From NCBI RefSeq assembly GCF_051014445.1, contig NC_135146.1, forward strand, positions 620,001-684,000: DNA of 64,000 bases, written 5' to 3'. A program made the translations under genes and the position numbers. This document shows positions 11,462-26,400 of the stretch, piece by piece. Position 1 is the first letter of the stretch, and each line of letters begins with the position of its first letter. The stretch is from Colletes latitarsis (lineage: Eukaryota > Arthropoda > Insecta > Hymenoptera > Colletidae). The notes beneath the pieces are model-generated. The model saw only the letters and a list, made by a program, of their open reading frames with translations. It was not told the DNA's origin and did no database searches.

Positions 11462-12330
11462 GTGGTACCACATTACTGCGTTATTCAATCCGGAAAAAAC
11501 CCAGGATCTAGCCAACAAGTTTGCGAAAAAGGCGAAAGTATAAGCCAGATGCGGGCATATCCCGGACCTATCCCAGACCTAACCGGTGTTATCCTCTAAA
11601 ATATTGATCGAAACCAGGTTTAATTGACTGCTTCAGTGTGGTACCACATTACTGCGTTATTCAATCCGGAAAAAACCCAGGATCTAGCCAACAAGTTTGC
11701 GAAAAAGGCGAAAGTATAAGCCAGATGCGCGCAAATCCCAGACCTAACCCAGACCTAACCGGTGTTATCCTCCAAAATATTGATCGAAACCAGGTTTTAT
11801 TGACTGCTTCAGTGTGTTACCACATTCCTACGTGATTCAAACACGAAAAAAACCCAGGATCTGGCCAACAAGTATGCGAAAAAGGCGAAAGTATAAGCCA
11901 GATGCGCGCAAATCCCAGACCTAACCCAGACCTAACCGGTGTTATCCTCTAAAATATTGATCGAAACCAGGTTTAATTGACTGCTTCAGTGTGGTACCAC
12001 ATTACTGCGTTATTCAATCCGGAAAAAACCCAGGATCTAGCCAACAAGTTTGCGAAAAAGGCGAAAGTATAAGCCAGATGCGGGCATATCCCGGACCTAT
12101 CCCAGACCTAACCGGTGTTATCCTCTAAAATATTGATCGAAACCAGGTTTAATTGACTGCTTCAGTGTGGTACCACATTACTGCGTTATTCAATCCGGAA
12201 AAAAACCCAGGATCTAGCCAACAAGTTTGCGAAAAAGGCGAAAGTATAAGCCAGATGCGGGCATATCCCGGACCTATCCCAGGCCTAACCGGTGTTATCC
12301 TCTAGAATATTGATCGAAACCAGGTTTAAT
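11462..12330. repeat. Cluster of type C monomers in a three-monomer repeat (about 529 bp)
   Basis: Four of the type C units lie here, starting at 11462, 11638, 11991 and 12167. The first two and last two are adjacent pairs 176 bp apart, with one non-C unit (attcctacg) between the pairs, giving an offset of about 529 bp. The units share caatccgg and one fewer A in the A-run. Everywhere else type C units occur singly, so this is a local amplification. Confidence 0.75.
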
Positions 12331-14820
12331 TGACTGCTTCAGTGTGTTACCACATTACTACGTGATTCAAACACGAAAAAAACCCAGGATCTGGCCAACA
12401 AGTATGCGAAGAAGGCAAAATCATGAGCCAGATGCGGGCATATCCCGGACCTATCCCAGACCTAACCGGTGTTATCCTCTAAAATATTGATCGAAACCAG
12501 GTTTAATTGACAGCTTCAGTGTGTTACCACATTACTACGTGATTCAAACACGAAAAAAACCCAGGATCTGGCCAACAAGTATGCGAAGAAGGCAAAATCA
12601 TGAGCCAGATGCGGGCATATCCTGGACCTAACCCAGACCTAACCGGTGTTATCCTCTAAAATATTGATCGAAACCAGGTTTAATTGACTGCTTCAGTGTG
12701 TTACCACATTCCTACGTGATTCAAACACGAAAAAAACCCAGGATCTGGCCAACAAGTTTGCGAAAAAGGTGAAAGTATAAGCCAGATGCGCGCATATCCC
12801 AGACCTAACCCAGTCCTAACCGGTGTTATCCTCTAAAATATTGATCGAAACCAGGTTTAATTGACAGCTTCAGTGTGTTACCACATTACTACGTGATTCA
12901 AACACGAAAAAAACCCAGGATCTGGCCAACAAGTATGCGAAGAAGGCAAAATCATGAGCCAGATGCGGGCATAACCCAGACCTAACCCAGACCTAACCGG
13001 TGTTATCCTCCAAAATATTGATCGAAACCAGGTTTAATTGACAGCTTCAGTGTGTTACCACATTACTACGTGATTCAAACACGAAAAAAACCCAGGATCT
13101 GGCCAACAAGTATGCGAAGAAAGCAAAATCATGAGGCAGATGCGGGCATAACCCAGACCTAACCCAGACCTAACCGGTGTTATCCTCTAAAATATTGATC
13201 GAAACCAGGTTTAATTGACAGCTTCAGTGTGTTACCACATTACTACGTGATTCAATCACGAAAAAAACCCAGGATCTGGCCAACAAGTATGCGAAGAAGG
13301 CAAAATCATGAGCCAGATGCGGGCATATCCCGGACCTAACCCAGACCTAACCGGTGTTATCCTCTAAAATATTGATAGAAACCAGGTTTAATTGACTGCT
13401 TCAGTGTGTTACCACATTACTACGTGATTCAAACACGGAGAATACCCAGGGTCTGGCCAACAAGTATGCGAAGAAGGCAAAATCATGAGCCAGATGCGGG
13501 CATAACCCAGACCTAACCCAGACCTAACCGGTGTTATCGTTTGAAATATTCATCGAAACCAGGTTTAATTGACTGCTTCAGTGTGTTACCACATTACTAC
13601 GTGATTCAAACACGGAAAATACCCAGGATCTGGCCAACATGTTTGCGAAAATGGCGAAAGTATAAGCCAGATGCGCGCAAATCCCAGACCTAACCCAGAC
13701 CTAACCGGTGTTATCCTCTAAAATATTGATCGAAACCAGGTTTAATAGACTGCTTCAGTGTCTTACCACATTACTACGTGATTCAAACACGGAAAATACC
13801 CAGGATCTGGCCAACAAGTATGCGAAGAAAGCAAAATCATGAGCCAGATGCGGGCATAACCCAGACCTAAACCAGACCTAACCGGTGTTATCCTCTAAAA
13901 TATTGATCGAAACCAGGTTTAATTGACAGCTTCAGTGTGTTACCACATTACTACGTGATTCAAACACGAAAAAAACCCAGGATCTGGCCAACAAGTATGC
14001 GAAGAAGGCAAAATCATGAGCCAGATACGGGCATATCCCGGACCTAACCCAGACCTAACCGGAGTTATCCTCTGAAATATTGATCGAAACCAGGTTTAAT
14101 TGACTGCTTCAGTGTGTTACCACATTACTACGAGATTCAAACACGGAAAATACCCGGGATCTGGCCAACAAGTTTGCGAAAAAGGCGAAAGTATAAGCCA
14201 GATGCGCGCATTTCCCAGACCTAACCCAGACCTAACCGGTGTTATCCTCTGAAATATTGATCGAAACCAGGTTTAATTGACTGCTTCAGTGTGTTACCAC
14301 ATTACTACGAGATTCAAACACGGAAAATACCCGGGATCTGGCCAACAAGTTTGCGAAAAAGGCGAAAGTATAAGCCAGATACGCGCATTTCCCAGACCTA
14401 ACCCAGACCTAACCGGTGTTATCCTCTGAAATATTGATCGAGACCAGGTTTAATTGACAGCTTCAGTGTGGTACCACATTACTGCGTTATTCAAACCGGA
14501 AAAAAACCCAGGATCTAGCCAACAAGTTTGCGAAAAAGGCGAAAGTATAAGCCAGATGCGGGCATATCCCGGACCTAACCCAGACCTAACCGGTGTTATC
14601 CTCTAAAATATTGATAGAAACCAGGTTTAATTGACTGCTTCAGTGCGTTACCACATTACTACGTGATTCAAACACGGAGAATACCCAGGATCTGGCCAAC
14701 AAGATTGCGAAAAAGGCGAAAGTATCAGCCAGATGCGCGCAAATCCCAGACCTAACCCAGACCTAACCGGTGTTATCCTCTAAAATATTGATCGAAACCA
14801 GGTTTCATTGACTGCTTCAG
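12331..14820. repeat. Mixed satellite monomers
   Basis: Type I and type II units alternate irregularly. Two nearly identical type II monomers in succession share the rare gagattcaaacacgg and tacccggg at 14130 and 14307 (177 bp apart), a recent single-monomer duplication. A type C unit lies near 14467. No coding or mobile sequence was seen. Confidence 0.72.
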
Positions 14821-16080
14821 TGTGTTACCGCATTACTACGTGATCAAACACGGAAAAAACCCAGGATCTGGCCAACAAGTTTGCGAAAAAGGTGAAAGTA
14901 TAAGCCAGATGCGCGCATATCCCAGACCTAACCCAGACCTAACCGGTGTTATCCTCTAAAATATTGATCGAAACCAGGTTTAATTGACAGCTTCAGTGTG
15001 TTACCACATTACTACGTGATTCAATCACGAAAAAAACCCAGGATCTGGCCAACAAGTATGCGAAGAAGGCAAAATCATGAGCCAGATGCGGGCATAACCC
15101 AGACCTAACCCAGACCTAACCGGTGTTATCCTCTAAAATATTAGTCGAAACCAGGTTTAATTGACAGCTTCAGTGTGTTACCACATTACTACGTGATTCA
15201 AACACGAAAAAAACCCAGGATCTGGCCAGCAAGTATGCGAAGAAGGCAAAATCATGAGCCAGATGCGGGCACATCCCGGACCTAACCCAGACCTAACCGG
15301 TGTTATCCTCTAAAATATTGATCGAAACCAGGTTTAATTGACTGCTTCAGTGTGTTGCCACATACCTACGTGATTCAAACACGAAAAAACCCAGGATCTG
15401 GCCAAGAAGTATGCGAAGAAGGCGAAAGAATAAGCCAGATGCGCGCATTTCCCAGACCTAACCCAGACCTAACCGGTGTTATCCTCTGAAATATTGATCG
15501 AAACCAGGTTTAATTGACAGCTTCAGTGTGTTACCACATTACTACGTGATTCAAACACGAAAAAAACCCAGGATCTGGCCAACAAGTATGCGAAGAAGGC
15601 AAAATCATGAGCCAGATGCGGGCATAACCCAGACCTAACCCAGACCTAACCGGTGTTATCCTCTAAAATATTGATCGAAACAAGGTTTAATTGACAGCTT
15701 CAGTGTGTTACCACATTACTACGAGATTCAACCACGAAAAAAACCCAGGATCTGTCCAACAAGTATGCGAAGAAGGCAAAATCATGAGCCAGATGCGGGC
15801 ATATCCCAGACCTAACCCAGACCTAACCGGTGTTATCCTCTAAAATATTGATCGAAACCAGGTTTTATTGACTGCTTCAGTGTGTTACCACATTACTACG
15901 TGATTCAAACACGGAAAAAACCTAGGATCTGGCCAACAAGTTTGCGAAAAAGGCGAAGGTATAAGCCAGATGCGCGCAAATCCCAGACCTAACCCAGACC
16001 TAACCGGTGTTATCCTCTAAAATATTGATCGAAACCAGGTTTAATTGACTGCTTCAGTGTGTTACCACATTACTGCGTGA
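14821..16080. repeat. Partial copy of the large 4.4-4.9 kb module
   Basis: Private variants match the module copy further right. ctggccagc plus gcgggcacatcccgg at 15221 matches 21764 (offset 6543). gcgaaagaataagcc at 15423 matches 21966 and 26919. The cctaggatct variant at 15921 matches 22641 (offset 6720, one monomer more). The one-base deletion tgatcaaacacgg at 14841 matches 21208. The offset changes by whole monomers, so copies differ by gain or loss of units. Confidence 0.82.
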
Positions 16081-19010
16081 TTCAAACACGGGAAATACCC
16101 AGGATCTGGCCAACAAGTTTGCGAAAAAGGCGAAGGTATAAGCCAGATGCGGGCATAACCCAGACCTAACCCAGACCTAAGCGGTGTTATCCTCTAAAAT
16201 ATTGATCGAAACCAGGTTTAATTGACTGCTTCAGTGTGGTACCACATTACTGCGTTATTCAAACCGGAAAAAAACCCAAGATCTAGCCAACAAGTTTGCG
16301 AAAAAGGCGAAAGTATAAGCCAGATGCGGGCATATCCCGGACTTATCCCAGACCTAACCGGTGTTATCCTCTAAAATATTGATCGAAACCAGGTTTAATT
16401 GACTGCTTCAGTGTGTTACCACATTACTACGTGATTCAAACACGAAGAAAACCCAGGATCTGGCCAACAAGTATGCGAAGAAGGCAAAATCATGAGCCAG
16501 ATGCGGGCATAACCCAGACCTAACCCAGACCTAACCGGTGTTATCCTCTAAAATATTGATCGAAACCAGGTTTAATTGACTGCTTCAGTGTATTATCACA
16601 TTACTACGTGATTCAAACACGAAAAAAACCCAGGATCTGGCCAACAAGTATGCGAAGAAGGCAAAATCATGAGCCAGATGCGGGCATATCCCGGACCTAA
16701 CCCAGACCTAACCGGTGTTATCCTCTAAAATATTGATCGAAACCAGGTTTAATTGACTGCTTCAGTGTGTTACCACATTCCTACGTGATTCAAACACGAA
16801 AAAAACCCAGGATCTGACCAACAAGTATGCGAAGAAGGCGAAAGTATAAGCCAGATGCGCGCATTTCCCAGACCTAACCCAGACCTAACCGGCGTTATCC
16901 TCTAAAATATTGATCGAAACCAGGTTTAATTGACTGCATCAGTGTGTTACCACATTACTACGTGATTCAACCACGAAAAAAACCCAGGATCTGGCCAACA
17001 AGTATGCGAAGATGGCAGAATCATGAGCCAGATGCGGGCATATCCCGGACCTAACCCAGACCTAACCGGTGTTATCCTCTAAAATATTGATCGAAACCAG
17101 GTTTAATTGACTGCTTCAGTGTGTTACCACATTCCTACGTGATTCAAACACGAAAAAAACCCAGGATCTGACCAACAAGTATGCGAAGAAGGCGAAAGTA
17201 TAAGCCAGATGCGCGCATTTCCCAGACCTAACCCAGACCTAACCGGCGTTATCCTCTAAAATATTGATCGAAACCAGGTTTAACTGACTGCCTCAGTGTG
17301 TTACCAAATTACTACGTGATTCAACCACGAAAAAAACCCAGGATCTGGCCAACAAGTATGCGAAGAAGGCAAAATCATGAGCCAGATGCGGGCATAACCC
17401 AGACCTAACCCAGACCTAACCGGTGTTATCCTCTAAAATATTGATCGAAACCAGGTTTAATTGACTGCTTCAGTGTGTTACCACATTACTACGTGATTCA
17501 AACACGAAAAAACCCCAGGATCTGGCCAACAAGTATGCGAAGAAGGCAAAATCATGAGCTAGATGCGGGCATAACCCAGACCTAACCCAGACCTAACCGG
17601 TGTTATCCTCTAAAATATTGATCGAAACCAGGTTTTATTGACTGCTTCAGTGTATTACCACATTACTACGTGATTCAAACACGAAAAAAACCCAGGATCT
17701 GGCCAACAAGTATGCGAAGAAGGCAAAATCATGAGCCAGATGCGGGCATAACCCAGACCTAACCCAGACCTAACCGGTGTTATCCTCTAAAATATTGATC
17801 GAAACCAGGTTTAATTGACTGCTCCAGTGTGTTACCACATTACTACGTGATTCAACCACGAAAAAAACCCAGGATCTGGCCAACAAGTATGCGAAGAAGG
17901 CAAAATCATGAGCCAGATGCGGGCATATCCCGGACCTATCCCAGACCTAACCGGTGTTATCCTCTAAAATATTGATCGAAACCAGGTTTAATTGACTGCT
18001 TCAGTGTGTTACCACATTACTACGTGATTCAAACACGAAAAAACCCCAGGATCTGGCCAACAAGTATGCGAAGAATGCAAAATCATGAGCTAGATGCGGG
18101 CATAACCCAGACCTAACCCAGACCTCACCGGTGTTATCCTCTAAAATATTGATCGAAACCAGGTTTTATTGACTGCTTCAGTGTATTACCACATTACTAC
18201 GTGATTCAAACACGGAAAAAACCCAGGATCTGGCCAACAAGTATGCGAAGAAGGCAAAATCATGAGCCAGATGCGGGCATAACCCTGACCTAACCCAGAC
18301 CTAACCGGCGTTATCCTCTGAAATATTGATCGAAACCAGGTTTAATTGACTGCTTCAGAGTGTTACCACATTACTACGTGATTCAAACACGAAAAATACC
18401 CAGGAACTGGCCAAGAAGATTGCGAAAAGGCGAAAGTATAAGCCAGATGCGCGCAAATCCCAGACCTAACCCAGACCTAACCGGTGTTATCCTCTAAAAT
18501 ATTGATCGAAACCAGGTTTAATTGACTGCTTCAGTGTGTTACCACATTACTACGTGATTCAAACACGAAAAAACCCCAGGATCTGGCCAACAAGTATGCG
18601 AAGAAGGCAAAATCATGAGCCAGATGCGGGCATAACCCAGACCTAACCCAGACCTAACCGGTGTTATCCTCTAAAATATTGATCGAAACCAGGTTTTATT
18701 GAATGCTTCAGTGTATTACCACATTACTACGTGATTCAAACACGAAAAAAACCCAGGATATGGCCAACAAGTTTGCGAAAAATGCGAAAGTATAAGCCAG
18801 ATGCGCGCATTTCCCAGACCTATCCCAGACCTAACCGGTGTTATCCTCTAAAATATTGATCGAAACCAGGTTTAATTGACTGCTTCAGTGTATTACCACA
18901 TTACTACGTGATTCAAACACGAAAAAAACCCAGGATCTGGCCAACAAGTATGCGAACAAGGCAAAATCATGAGTCAGAAGCGGGCATAACCCAGACCTAA
19001 CCCAGACCTA
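16081..19010. repeat. Mixed satellite region with a two-monomer repeat
   Basis: A type I plus type D pair recurs at 354 bp (attcctacg at 16777 and 17131). Units with agaatgcaaaatcatgagctag and acctcaccgg near 18070-18130 reappear inside the large module at 19661 and 24081. A type C unit begins near 16237. One unit near 18418 has a one-base deletion (gcgaaaaggcg). No gene was seen. Confidence 0.72.
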
Positions 19011-22000
19011 ACCGGTGTTATCCTCTAAAATATTGATAGAAACCAGGTTTAATTGACTGCTTCAGTGTGTTACCACATTACTACGTGATTCAAACACGGA
19101 GAATACCCAGGATCTGGCCAACAAGTTTGCGAAAAAGGCGAAAGTATAAGCCAGATGCGCGCAAATCCCAGACCTAACCCAGACCTAACCGGTGTTATCC
19201 TCTAAAATATTGATCGAAACCAGGTTTTATTGACTGCTTCAGTGTGTTACCACATTACTACGTGATCAAACACGGAAAAAACCCAGGATCTGGCCAACAA
19301 GTTTGCCAAAAAGGTGAAAGTATAAGCAGATGCGCGCATATCCCAGACCTAACCCAGACCTAACCGGTGTTATCCTCTAAAATATAGATCGAAACCAGGT
19401 TTAATTGACAGCTTCAGTGTGTTACCACATTACTACGTGATTCAATCACGAAAAAAACCCAGGATCTGGCCAACAAGTATGCGAAGAAGGCAAAATCATG
19501 AGCCAGATGCGGGCATAACCCAGACCTAGCCCAGACCTAACCGGTGTTATCCTCTAAAATATTGATCGAAACCAGGTTTAATTGACTGCTTCAGTGTGTT
19601 ACCACATTACTACGTGATTCAACCACGAAAAAAACCCAGGATCTGGCCAACAAGTATGCGAAGAATGCAAAATCATGAGCTAGATGCGGGCATAACCCAG
19701 ACCTAACCCAGACCTCACCGGTGTTATCCTCTAAAATATTGATCGAAACCAGGTTTTATTGACTGCTTCAGTGTATTACCACATTACTACGTGATTCAAA
19801 CACGAAAAAAGCCAGGATCTGGCCAACAAGTATGCGAAGAAGGCAAAATCATGAGCCAGATGCGGGCATAACCCAGACCTAACCCAGACCTAACCGGCGT
19901 TATCCTCTGAAATATTGATCGAAACCAGGTTTAATTGACTGCTTCAGAGTGTTACCACATTACTACGTGATTCAAACACGAAAAATACCCAGGATCTGGC
20001 CAAGAAGATTGCGAAAAAGGCGAAAGTATAAGCCAGATGCGCGCAAATCCCAGACCTAACCCAGACCTAACCGGTGTTATCCTCTAAAATATTGATCGAA
20101 ACCAGGTTTTATTGACTGCTTCAGTGTGTTACCACATTACTACGTGATTCAAACACGGAAAAAACCCAGGATCTGGCCAACAAGTTTGCGAAAATGGCGA
20201 AGGTATAAGCCAGATGCGCGCAAATCCCAGACCTAACCCAGACCTAACCGGTGTTATCCTCTAAAATATTGATCGAAACCAGGTTTAATTGACTGCTTCA
20301 GTGTGTTACCACATTACTACGTGATTCAAACACGGGAAATACCCAGGATCTGGCCAACAAGTATGCGAAGAAGGCAAAATCATGAGCCAGATGCGGGCAT
20401 AACCCAGACCTAACCCAGACCTAACCGGTGTTATCCTCTAAAATATTGATCGAAACCAGGTTTAATTGACTGCTTCAGTGTGTTACCACATTACAACGTG
20501 ATTCAAACACGGAAAATACCCGGGATCTGGCCAACAAGTTTGCGAAAAAGGCGAAAGTATAAGCCAGATGCGCGCAAATCCCAGACCTAACCCAGACCTA
20601 ACCGGTGTTATCCTCTAAAATATTGATCGAAACCAGGTTTAATTGACTGCTTCAGTGTGTTACCACATTACTACGTGATTCAAACACGGGAAATACCCAG
20701 GATCTGGCCAACAAGTATGCGAAGAAGGCAAAATCATGAGCCAGATGCGGGCATAACCCAGACCTAACCCAGACCTAACCGGTGTTATCCTCTAAAATAT
20801 TGATCGAAACCAGGTTTAATTGACTGCTTCAGTGTGTTACCACATTACAACGTGATTCAAACACGGAAAATACCCGGGATCTGGCCAACAAGTTTGCGAA
20901 AAAGGCGAAAGTGTAAGCCAGATGCGCGCATTTCCCAGACCTATCCCAGACCTAACCGGTGTTATCCTCTAAAATATTGATCGAAACCAGGTTTTATTGA
21001 ATGCTTCAGTGTATTACCACATTACTACGTGATTCAAACACGAAAAAAACCCAGGATCTGGCCAACAAGTTTGCGAAAAAGGCGAAAGTATAAGCCAGAT
21101 GCGCGCATTTCCCAGACCTATCCCAGACTTAACCGGTGTTATCCTCTAAAATATTGATCGAAACCAGGTTTTATTGGCTGCTTCAGTGTGTTACCACATT
21201 ACTACGTGATCAAACACGGAAAAAACCCAGGATCTGGCCAACAAGTTTGCGAAAAAGGTGAAAGTATAAGCCAGATGCGCGCATATCCCAGACCTAACCC
21301 AGACTTAACCGGTGTTATCCTCTAAAATATTGATCGAAACCAGGTTTAATTGACAGCTTCAGTGTGTTACCACATTACTACGTGATTCAATCACGAAAAA
21401 AACCCAGGATCTGGCCAACAAGTATGCGAAGAAGGCAAAAACATGAGCCAGATGCGGGCATAACCCAGACCTAACCCAGACCTAACCGGTGTTATCCTCT
21501 AAAATATTGATCGAAACCAGGTTTAATTGACAGCTTCAGTGTGTTACCACATTACTACGTGATTCAATCACGAAAAAAACCCAGGATCTGGCCAACAAGT
21601 ATCCGAAGAAGGCAAAATCATGAGCCAGATGCGGGCATAACCCAGACCTAGCCCAGACCTAACCGGTGTTATCCTCTAAAATATTGATCGAAACCAGGTT
21701 TAATTGACAGCTTCAGTGTGTTACCACATTACTACGTGATTCAAACACGAAAAAAACGCAGGATCTGGCCAGCAAGTATGCGAAGAAGGCAAAATCATGA
21801 GCCAGATGCGGGCACATCCCGGACCTAACCCAGACCTAACCGGTGTTATCCTCTAAAATATTGATCGAAACCAGGTTTAATTGACTGCTTCAGTGTGTTA
21901 CCACATTCCTACGTGATTCAAACACGAAAAAACCCAGGATCTGGCCAAGAAGTATGCGAAGAAGGCGAAAGAATAAGCCAGATGCGCGCATTTCCCAGAC

Positions 22001-23430
22001 CTAACCCAGACCTAACCGGTGTTATCCTCTGAAATATTGATCGAAACCAGGTTTAATTGACAGCTTCAGTGTGTTACCACATTACTACGTGATTCAAACA
22101 CGAAAAAAACCCAGGATCTGGCCAACAAGTATGCGAAGAAGGCAAAATCATGAGCCAGATGCGGGCATAACCCAGACCTAACCCAGACCTAACCGGTGTT
22201 ATCCTCTAAAATATTGATCGAAACCAGGTTTAATTGACAGCTTCAGTGTGTTACCACATTACTACGTGATTCAACCACGAAAAAAACCCAGGATCTGGCC
22301 AACAAGTATGCGAAGAAGGCAAAATCATGAGCCAGTTGCGGGCATATCCCAGACCTAACCCAGACCTAACCGGTGTTATCCTCTAAAATATTGATCGAAA
22401 CCAGGTTTAATTGACAGCTTCAGTGTGTTACCACATTACTACGTGATTCAACCACGAAAAAAACCCAGGATCTGGCCAACAAGTATGCGAAGAAGGCAAA
22501 ATCATGAGCCAGTTGCGGGCATATCCCAGACCTAACCCAGACCTAACCGGTGTTATCCTCTAAAATATTGATCGAAACCAGGTTTTATTGACTGCTTCAG
22601 TGTGTTACCACATTACTACGTGATTCAAACACGGAAAAAACCTAGGATCTGGCCAACAAGTTTGCGAAAAAGGCGACGGTATAAGCCAGATGCGCGCAAA
22701 TCGCAGACCTAACCCAGACCTAACCGGTGTTATCCTCTAAAATATTGATCGAAACCAGGTTTAATTGACTTCTTCAGTGTGTTACCACATTACTACGTGA
22801 TTCAAACACGGGAAATACCCAGGATCTGGCCAACAAGTATGCGAAGAAGGCAAAATCATGAGCCAGATGCGGGCATATCCCGGACCTATCCCAGACCTAA
22901 CCGGTGTTATCCTCTAAAATATTGATCGAAACCAGGTTTAATTGACTGCTTCAGTGTGTTACCACATTACTACGTGATTCAAACACGAAAAAACCCCAGG
23001 ATCTGGCCAACAAGTATGCGAAGAAGGCAAAATCATGTGCCAGATGCGGGCATATCCCGGACCTAACCCAGACCTAACCGGTGTTATCCTCTAAAATATT
23101 GATCGAAACCAGGTTTAATTGACTGCTTCAGTGTGTTACCACATTCCTACGTGATTCAAACACGAAAAAAACCCAGGATCTGACCAACAAGTATGCGAAG
23201 ATGGCGAAAGTATAAGCCAGATGCGCGCATTTCCCAGACCTAACCCAGACCTAACCGGCGTTATCCTCTAAAATATTGATCGAAACCAGGTTTAACTGAC
23301 TGCTTCAGTGTGTTACCAAATTTCTACGTGATTCAACCACGAAAAAAACCCAGGATCTGGCCAACAAGTATGCGAAGAAGGCAAAATCATGAGCCAGATG
23401 CGGGCATATCCCGGACCTAACACAGACCTA
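19011..23430. repeat. Large higher-order module, copy A (about 25 monomers)
   Basis: This block is repeated directly downstream. From 19011 to about 20915 each private variant recurs at +4420: tattgataga 19031/23451, tataagcaga 19321/23741, cagacctagc 19521/23941, aagaatgcaa 19661/24081, caagaagatt 20001/24421, and ttacaacgtg 20491/24911. From about 21230 to 22320 the offset becomes 4953, and from about 22400 to the end it is 4776. The steps equal three monomers gained and one lost. This is a tandem duplication of a unit whose members already differed from each other. Confidence 0.9.
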
Positions 23431-26400
23431 ACCGGTGTTATCCTCTAAAATATTGATAGAAACCAAGTTTAATTGACTGCTTCAGTGTGTTACCACATTA
23501 CTACGTGATTCAAACACGGAGAATACCCAGGATCTGGCCAACAAGTTTGCGAAAAAGGCGAAAGTATAAGCCAGATGCGCGCAAATCCCAGACCTAACCC
23601 AGACCTAACCGGTGTTATCCTCTAAAATATTGATCGAAACCAGGTTTTATTGACTGCTTCAGTGTGTTACCACATTACTACGTGATCAAACACGGAAAAA
23701 ACCCAGGATCTGGCCAACAAGTTTGCGAAAAAGGTGAAAGTATAAGCAGATGCGCGCATATCCCAGACCTAACCCAGACCTAACCGGTGTTATCCTCTAA
23801 AATATAGATCGAAACCAGGTTTAATTGACAGCTTCAGTGTGTTACCACATTACTACGTGATTCAATCACGAAAAAAACCCAGGATCTGGCCAACAAGTAT
23901 GCGAAGAAGGCAAAATCATGAGCCAGATGCGGGCATAACCCAGACCTAGCCCAGACCTAACCGGTGTTATCCTCTAAAATATTGATCGAAACCAGGTTTA
24001 ATTGACTGCTTCAGTGTGTTACCACATTACTACGTGATTCAACCACGAAAAAAACCCAGGATCTGGCCAACAAGTATGCGAAGAATGCAAAATCATGAGC
24101 TAGATGCGGGCATAACCCAGACCTAACCCAGACCTCACCGGTGTTATCCTCTAAAATATTGATCGAAACCAGGTTTTATTGACTGCTTCAGTGTATTACC
24201 ACATTACTACGTGATTCAAACACGAAAAAAGCCAGGATCTGGCCAACAAGTATGCGAAGAAGGCAAAATCATGAGCCAGATGCGGGCATAACCCAGACCT
24301 AACCCAGACCTAACCGGCGTTATCCTCTGAAATATTGATCGAAACCAGGTTTAATTGACTGCTTCAGAGTGTTACCACATTACTACGTGATTCAAACACG
24401 AAAAATACCCAGGATCTGGCCAAGAAGATTGCGAAAAAGGCGAAAGTATAAGCCAGATGCGCGCAAATCCCAGACCTAACCCAGACCTAACCGGTGTTAT
24501 CCTCTAAAATATTGATCGAAACCAGGTTTTATTGACTGCTTCAGTGTGTTACCACATTACTACGTGATTCAAACACGGAAAAAACCCAGGATCTGGCCAA
24601 CAAGTTTGCGAAAAAGGCGAAGGTATAAGCCAGATGCGCGCAAATCCCAGACCTAACCCAGACCTAACCGGTGTTATCCTCTAAAATATTGATCGAAACC
24701 AGGTTTAATTGACTGCTTCAGTGTGTTACCACATTACTACGTGATTCAAACACGGGAAATACCCAGGATCTGGCCAACAAGTATGCGAAGAAGGCAAAAT
24801 CATGAGCCAGATGCGGGCATAACCCAGACCTAACCCAGACCTAACCGGTGTTATCCTCTAAAATATTGATCGAAACCAGGTTTAATTGACTGCTTCAGTG
24901 TGTTACCACATTACAACGTGATTCAAACACGGAAAATACCCGGGATCTGGCCAACAAGTTTGCGAAAAAGGCGAAAGTATAAGCCAGATGCGCGCAAATC
25001 CCAGACCTAACCCAGACCTAACCGGTGTTATCCTCTAAAATATTGATCGAAACCAGGTTTAATGGACTGCTTCAGTGTGTTACCACATTACTACGTGATT
25101 CAAACACGGGAAATACCCAGGATCTGGCCAACAAGTATGCGAAGAAGGCAAAATCATGAGCCAGATGCGGGCATAACCCAGACCTAACCCAGACCTAACC
25201 GGTGTTATCCTCTAAAATATTGATCGAAACCAGGTTTAATTGACTGCTTCAGTGTGTTACCACATTACAACGTGATTCAAACACGGAAAATAGCCGGGAT
25301 CTGGCCAACAAGTTTGCGAAAAAGGCGAAAGTATAAGCCAGATGCGCGCAAATCCCAGACCTAACCCAGACCTAACCGGTGTTATCCTCTAAAATATTAA
25401 TCGAAACCAGGTTTTATTGAATGCTTCAGTGTATTACCACATTACTACGTGATTCAAACACGAAAAAAACCCCTGGATCTGGCCAACAAGTTTGCGAAAA
25501 AGGCGAAAGTATAAGCCAGATGCGCGCATTTCCCAGACCTATCCCAGACCTAACCGGTGTTATCCTCTAAAATATTGATCGAAACCTGGTTTAATTGACT
25601 GCTTCAGTGTATTACCACATTACTACGTGATTCAAACACGAAAAAAACCCAGGATCTGGCCAACAAGTATGCGAAGAAGGCAAAATCATGAGTCAGAAGC
25701 GGGCATAACCCAGACCTAACCCAGACCGAACCGGTGTTATCCTCTGAAATATTGATCGAAACCAGGTTTAATTGACTGCTTCAGTGTGTTACCACATTAC
25801 TACATGATTCAAACACGAAAAAAACCCAGGGTCTGGCCAACAAGTATGCGAAGAAGGCAAAATCATGAGTCAGATGCGGGCATAACCCAGACCTAACCCA
25901 GACCTAACCGGTGTTATCCTCTAAAATATTGATCGAAACCAGGTTTAATTGACTGCTTCAGTGTATTACCACATTACTACGTGATTCAAACACGAAAAAA
26001 ACCCAGGATCTGGCCAACAAGTATGCGAAGAAGGCAAAATCATGAGTCAGAAGCGGGCATAACCCAGACCTAACCCAGACCGAACCGGTGTTATCCTCTG
26101 AAATATTGATCGAAACCAGGTTTAATTGACTGCTTCAGTGTGTTACCACATTACTACGTGATTCAAACACGAAAAAAACCCAGGATCTGGCCAACAAGTT
26201 TGCGAAAAAGGTGAAAGTATAAGCCAGATGCGCGCATATCCCAGACCTAACCCAGACTTAACCGGTGTTATCCTCTAAAATATTGATCGAAACCAGGTTT
26301 AAGTGACAGCTTCAGTGTGTTACCACATTACTACGTGATTCAATCACGAAAAAAACCCAGGATCTGGCCAGCAAGTATGCGAAGAAGGCAAAAACATGAG

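Noticed and set aside
11638..11835. 65-codon open reading frame on the + strand
   Set aside because: It starts with GTG, not ATG, and lies wholly in satellite monomers. It is open only because two usual in-frame stops are lost by single changes (tcctctaa to tcctccaa, and caggtttaa to caggtttta) in this one unit. It ends at the usual tga of acgtgattc. There is no start context, no domain and no conservation in other monomers.
19980..20020. Pol III promoter (A box tggccaagaag with a B-box-like gattcgaac)
   Set aside because: The A-box-like string is a minor variant of ctggccaacaag, and the B-box-like string is found in other monomers and lies upstream of the A-box position within the unit. Order and spacing are wrong for a Pol III gene.
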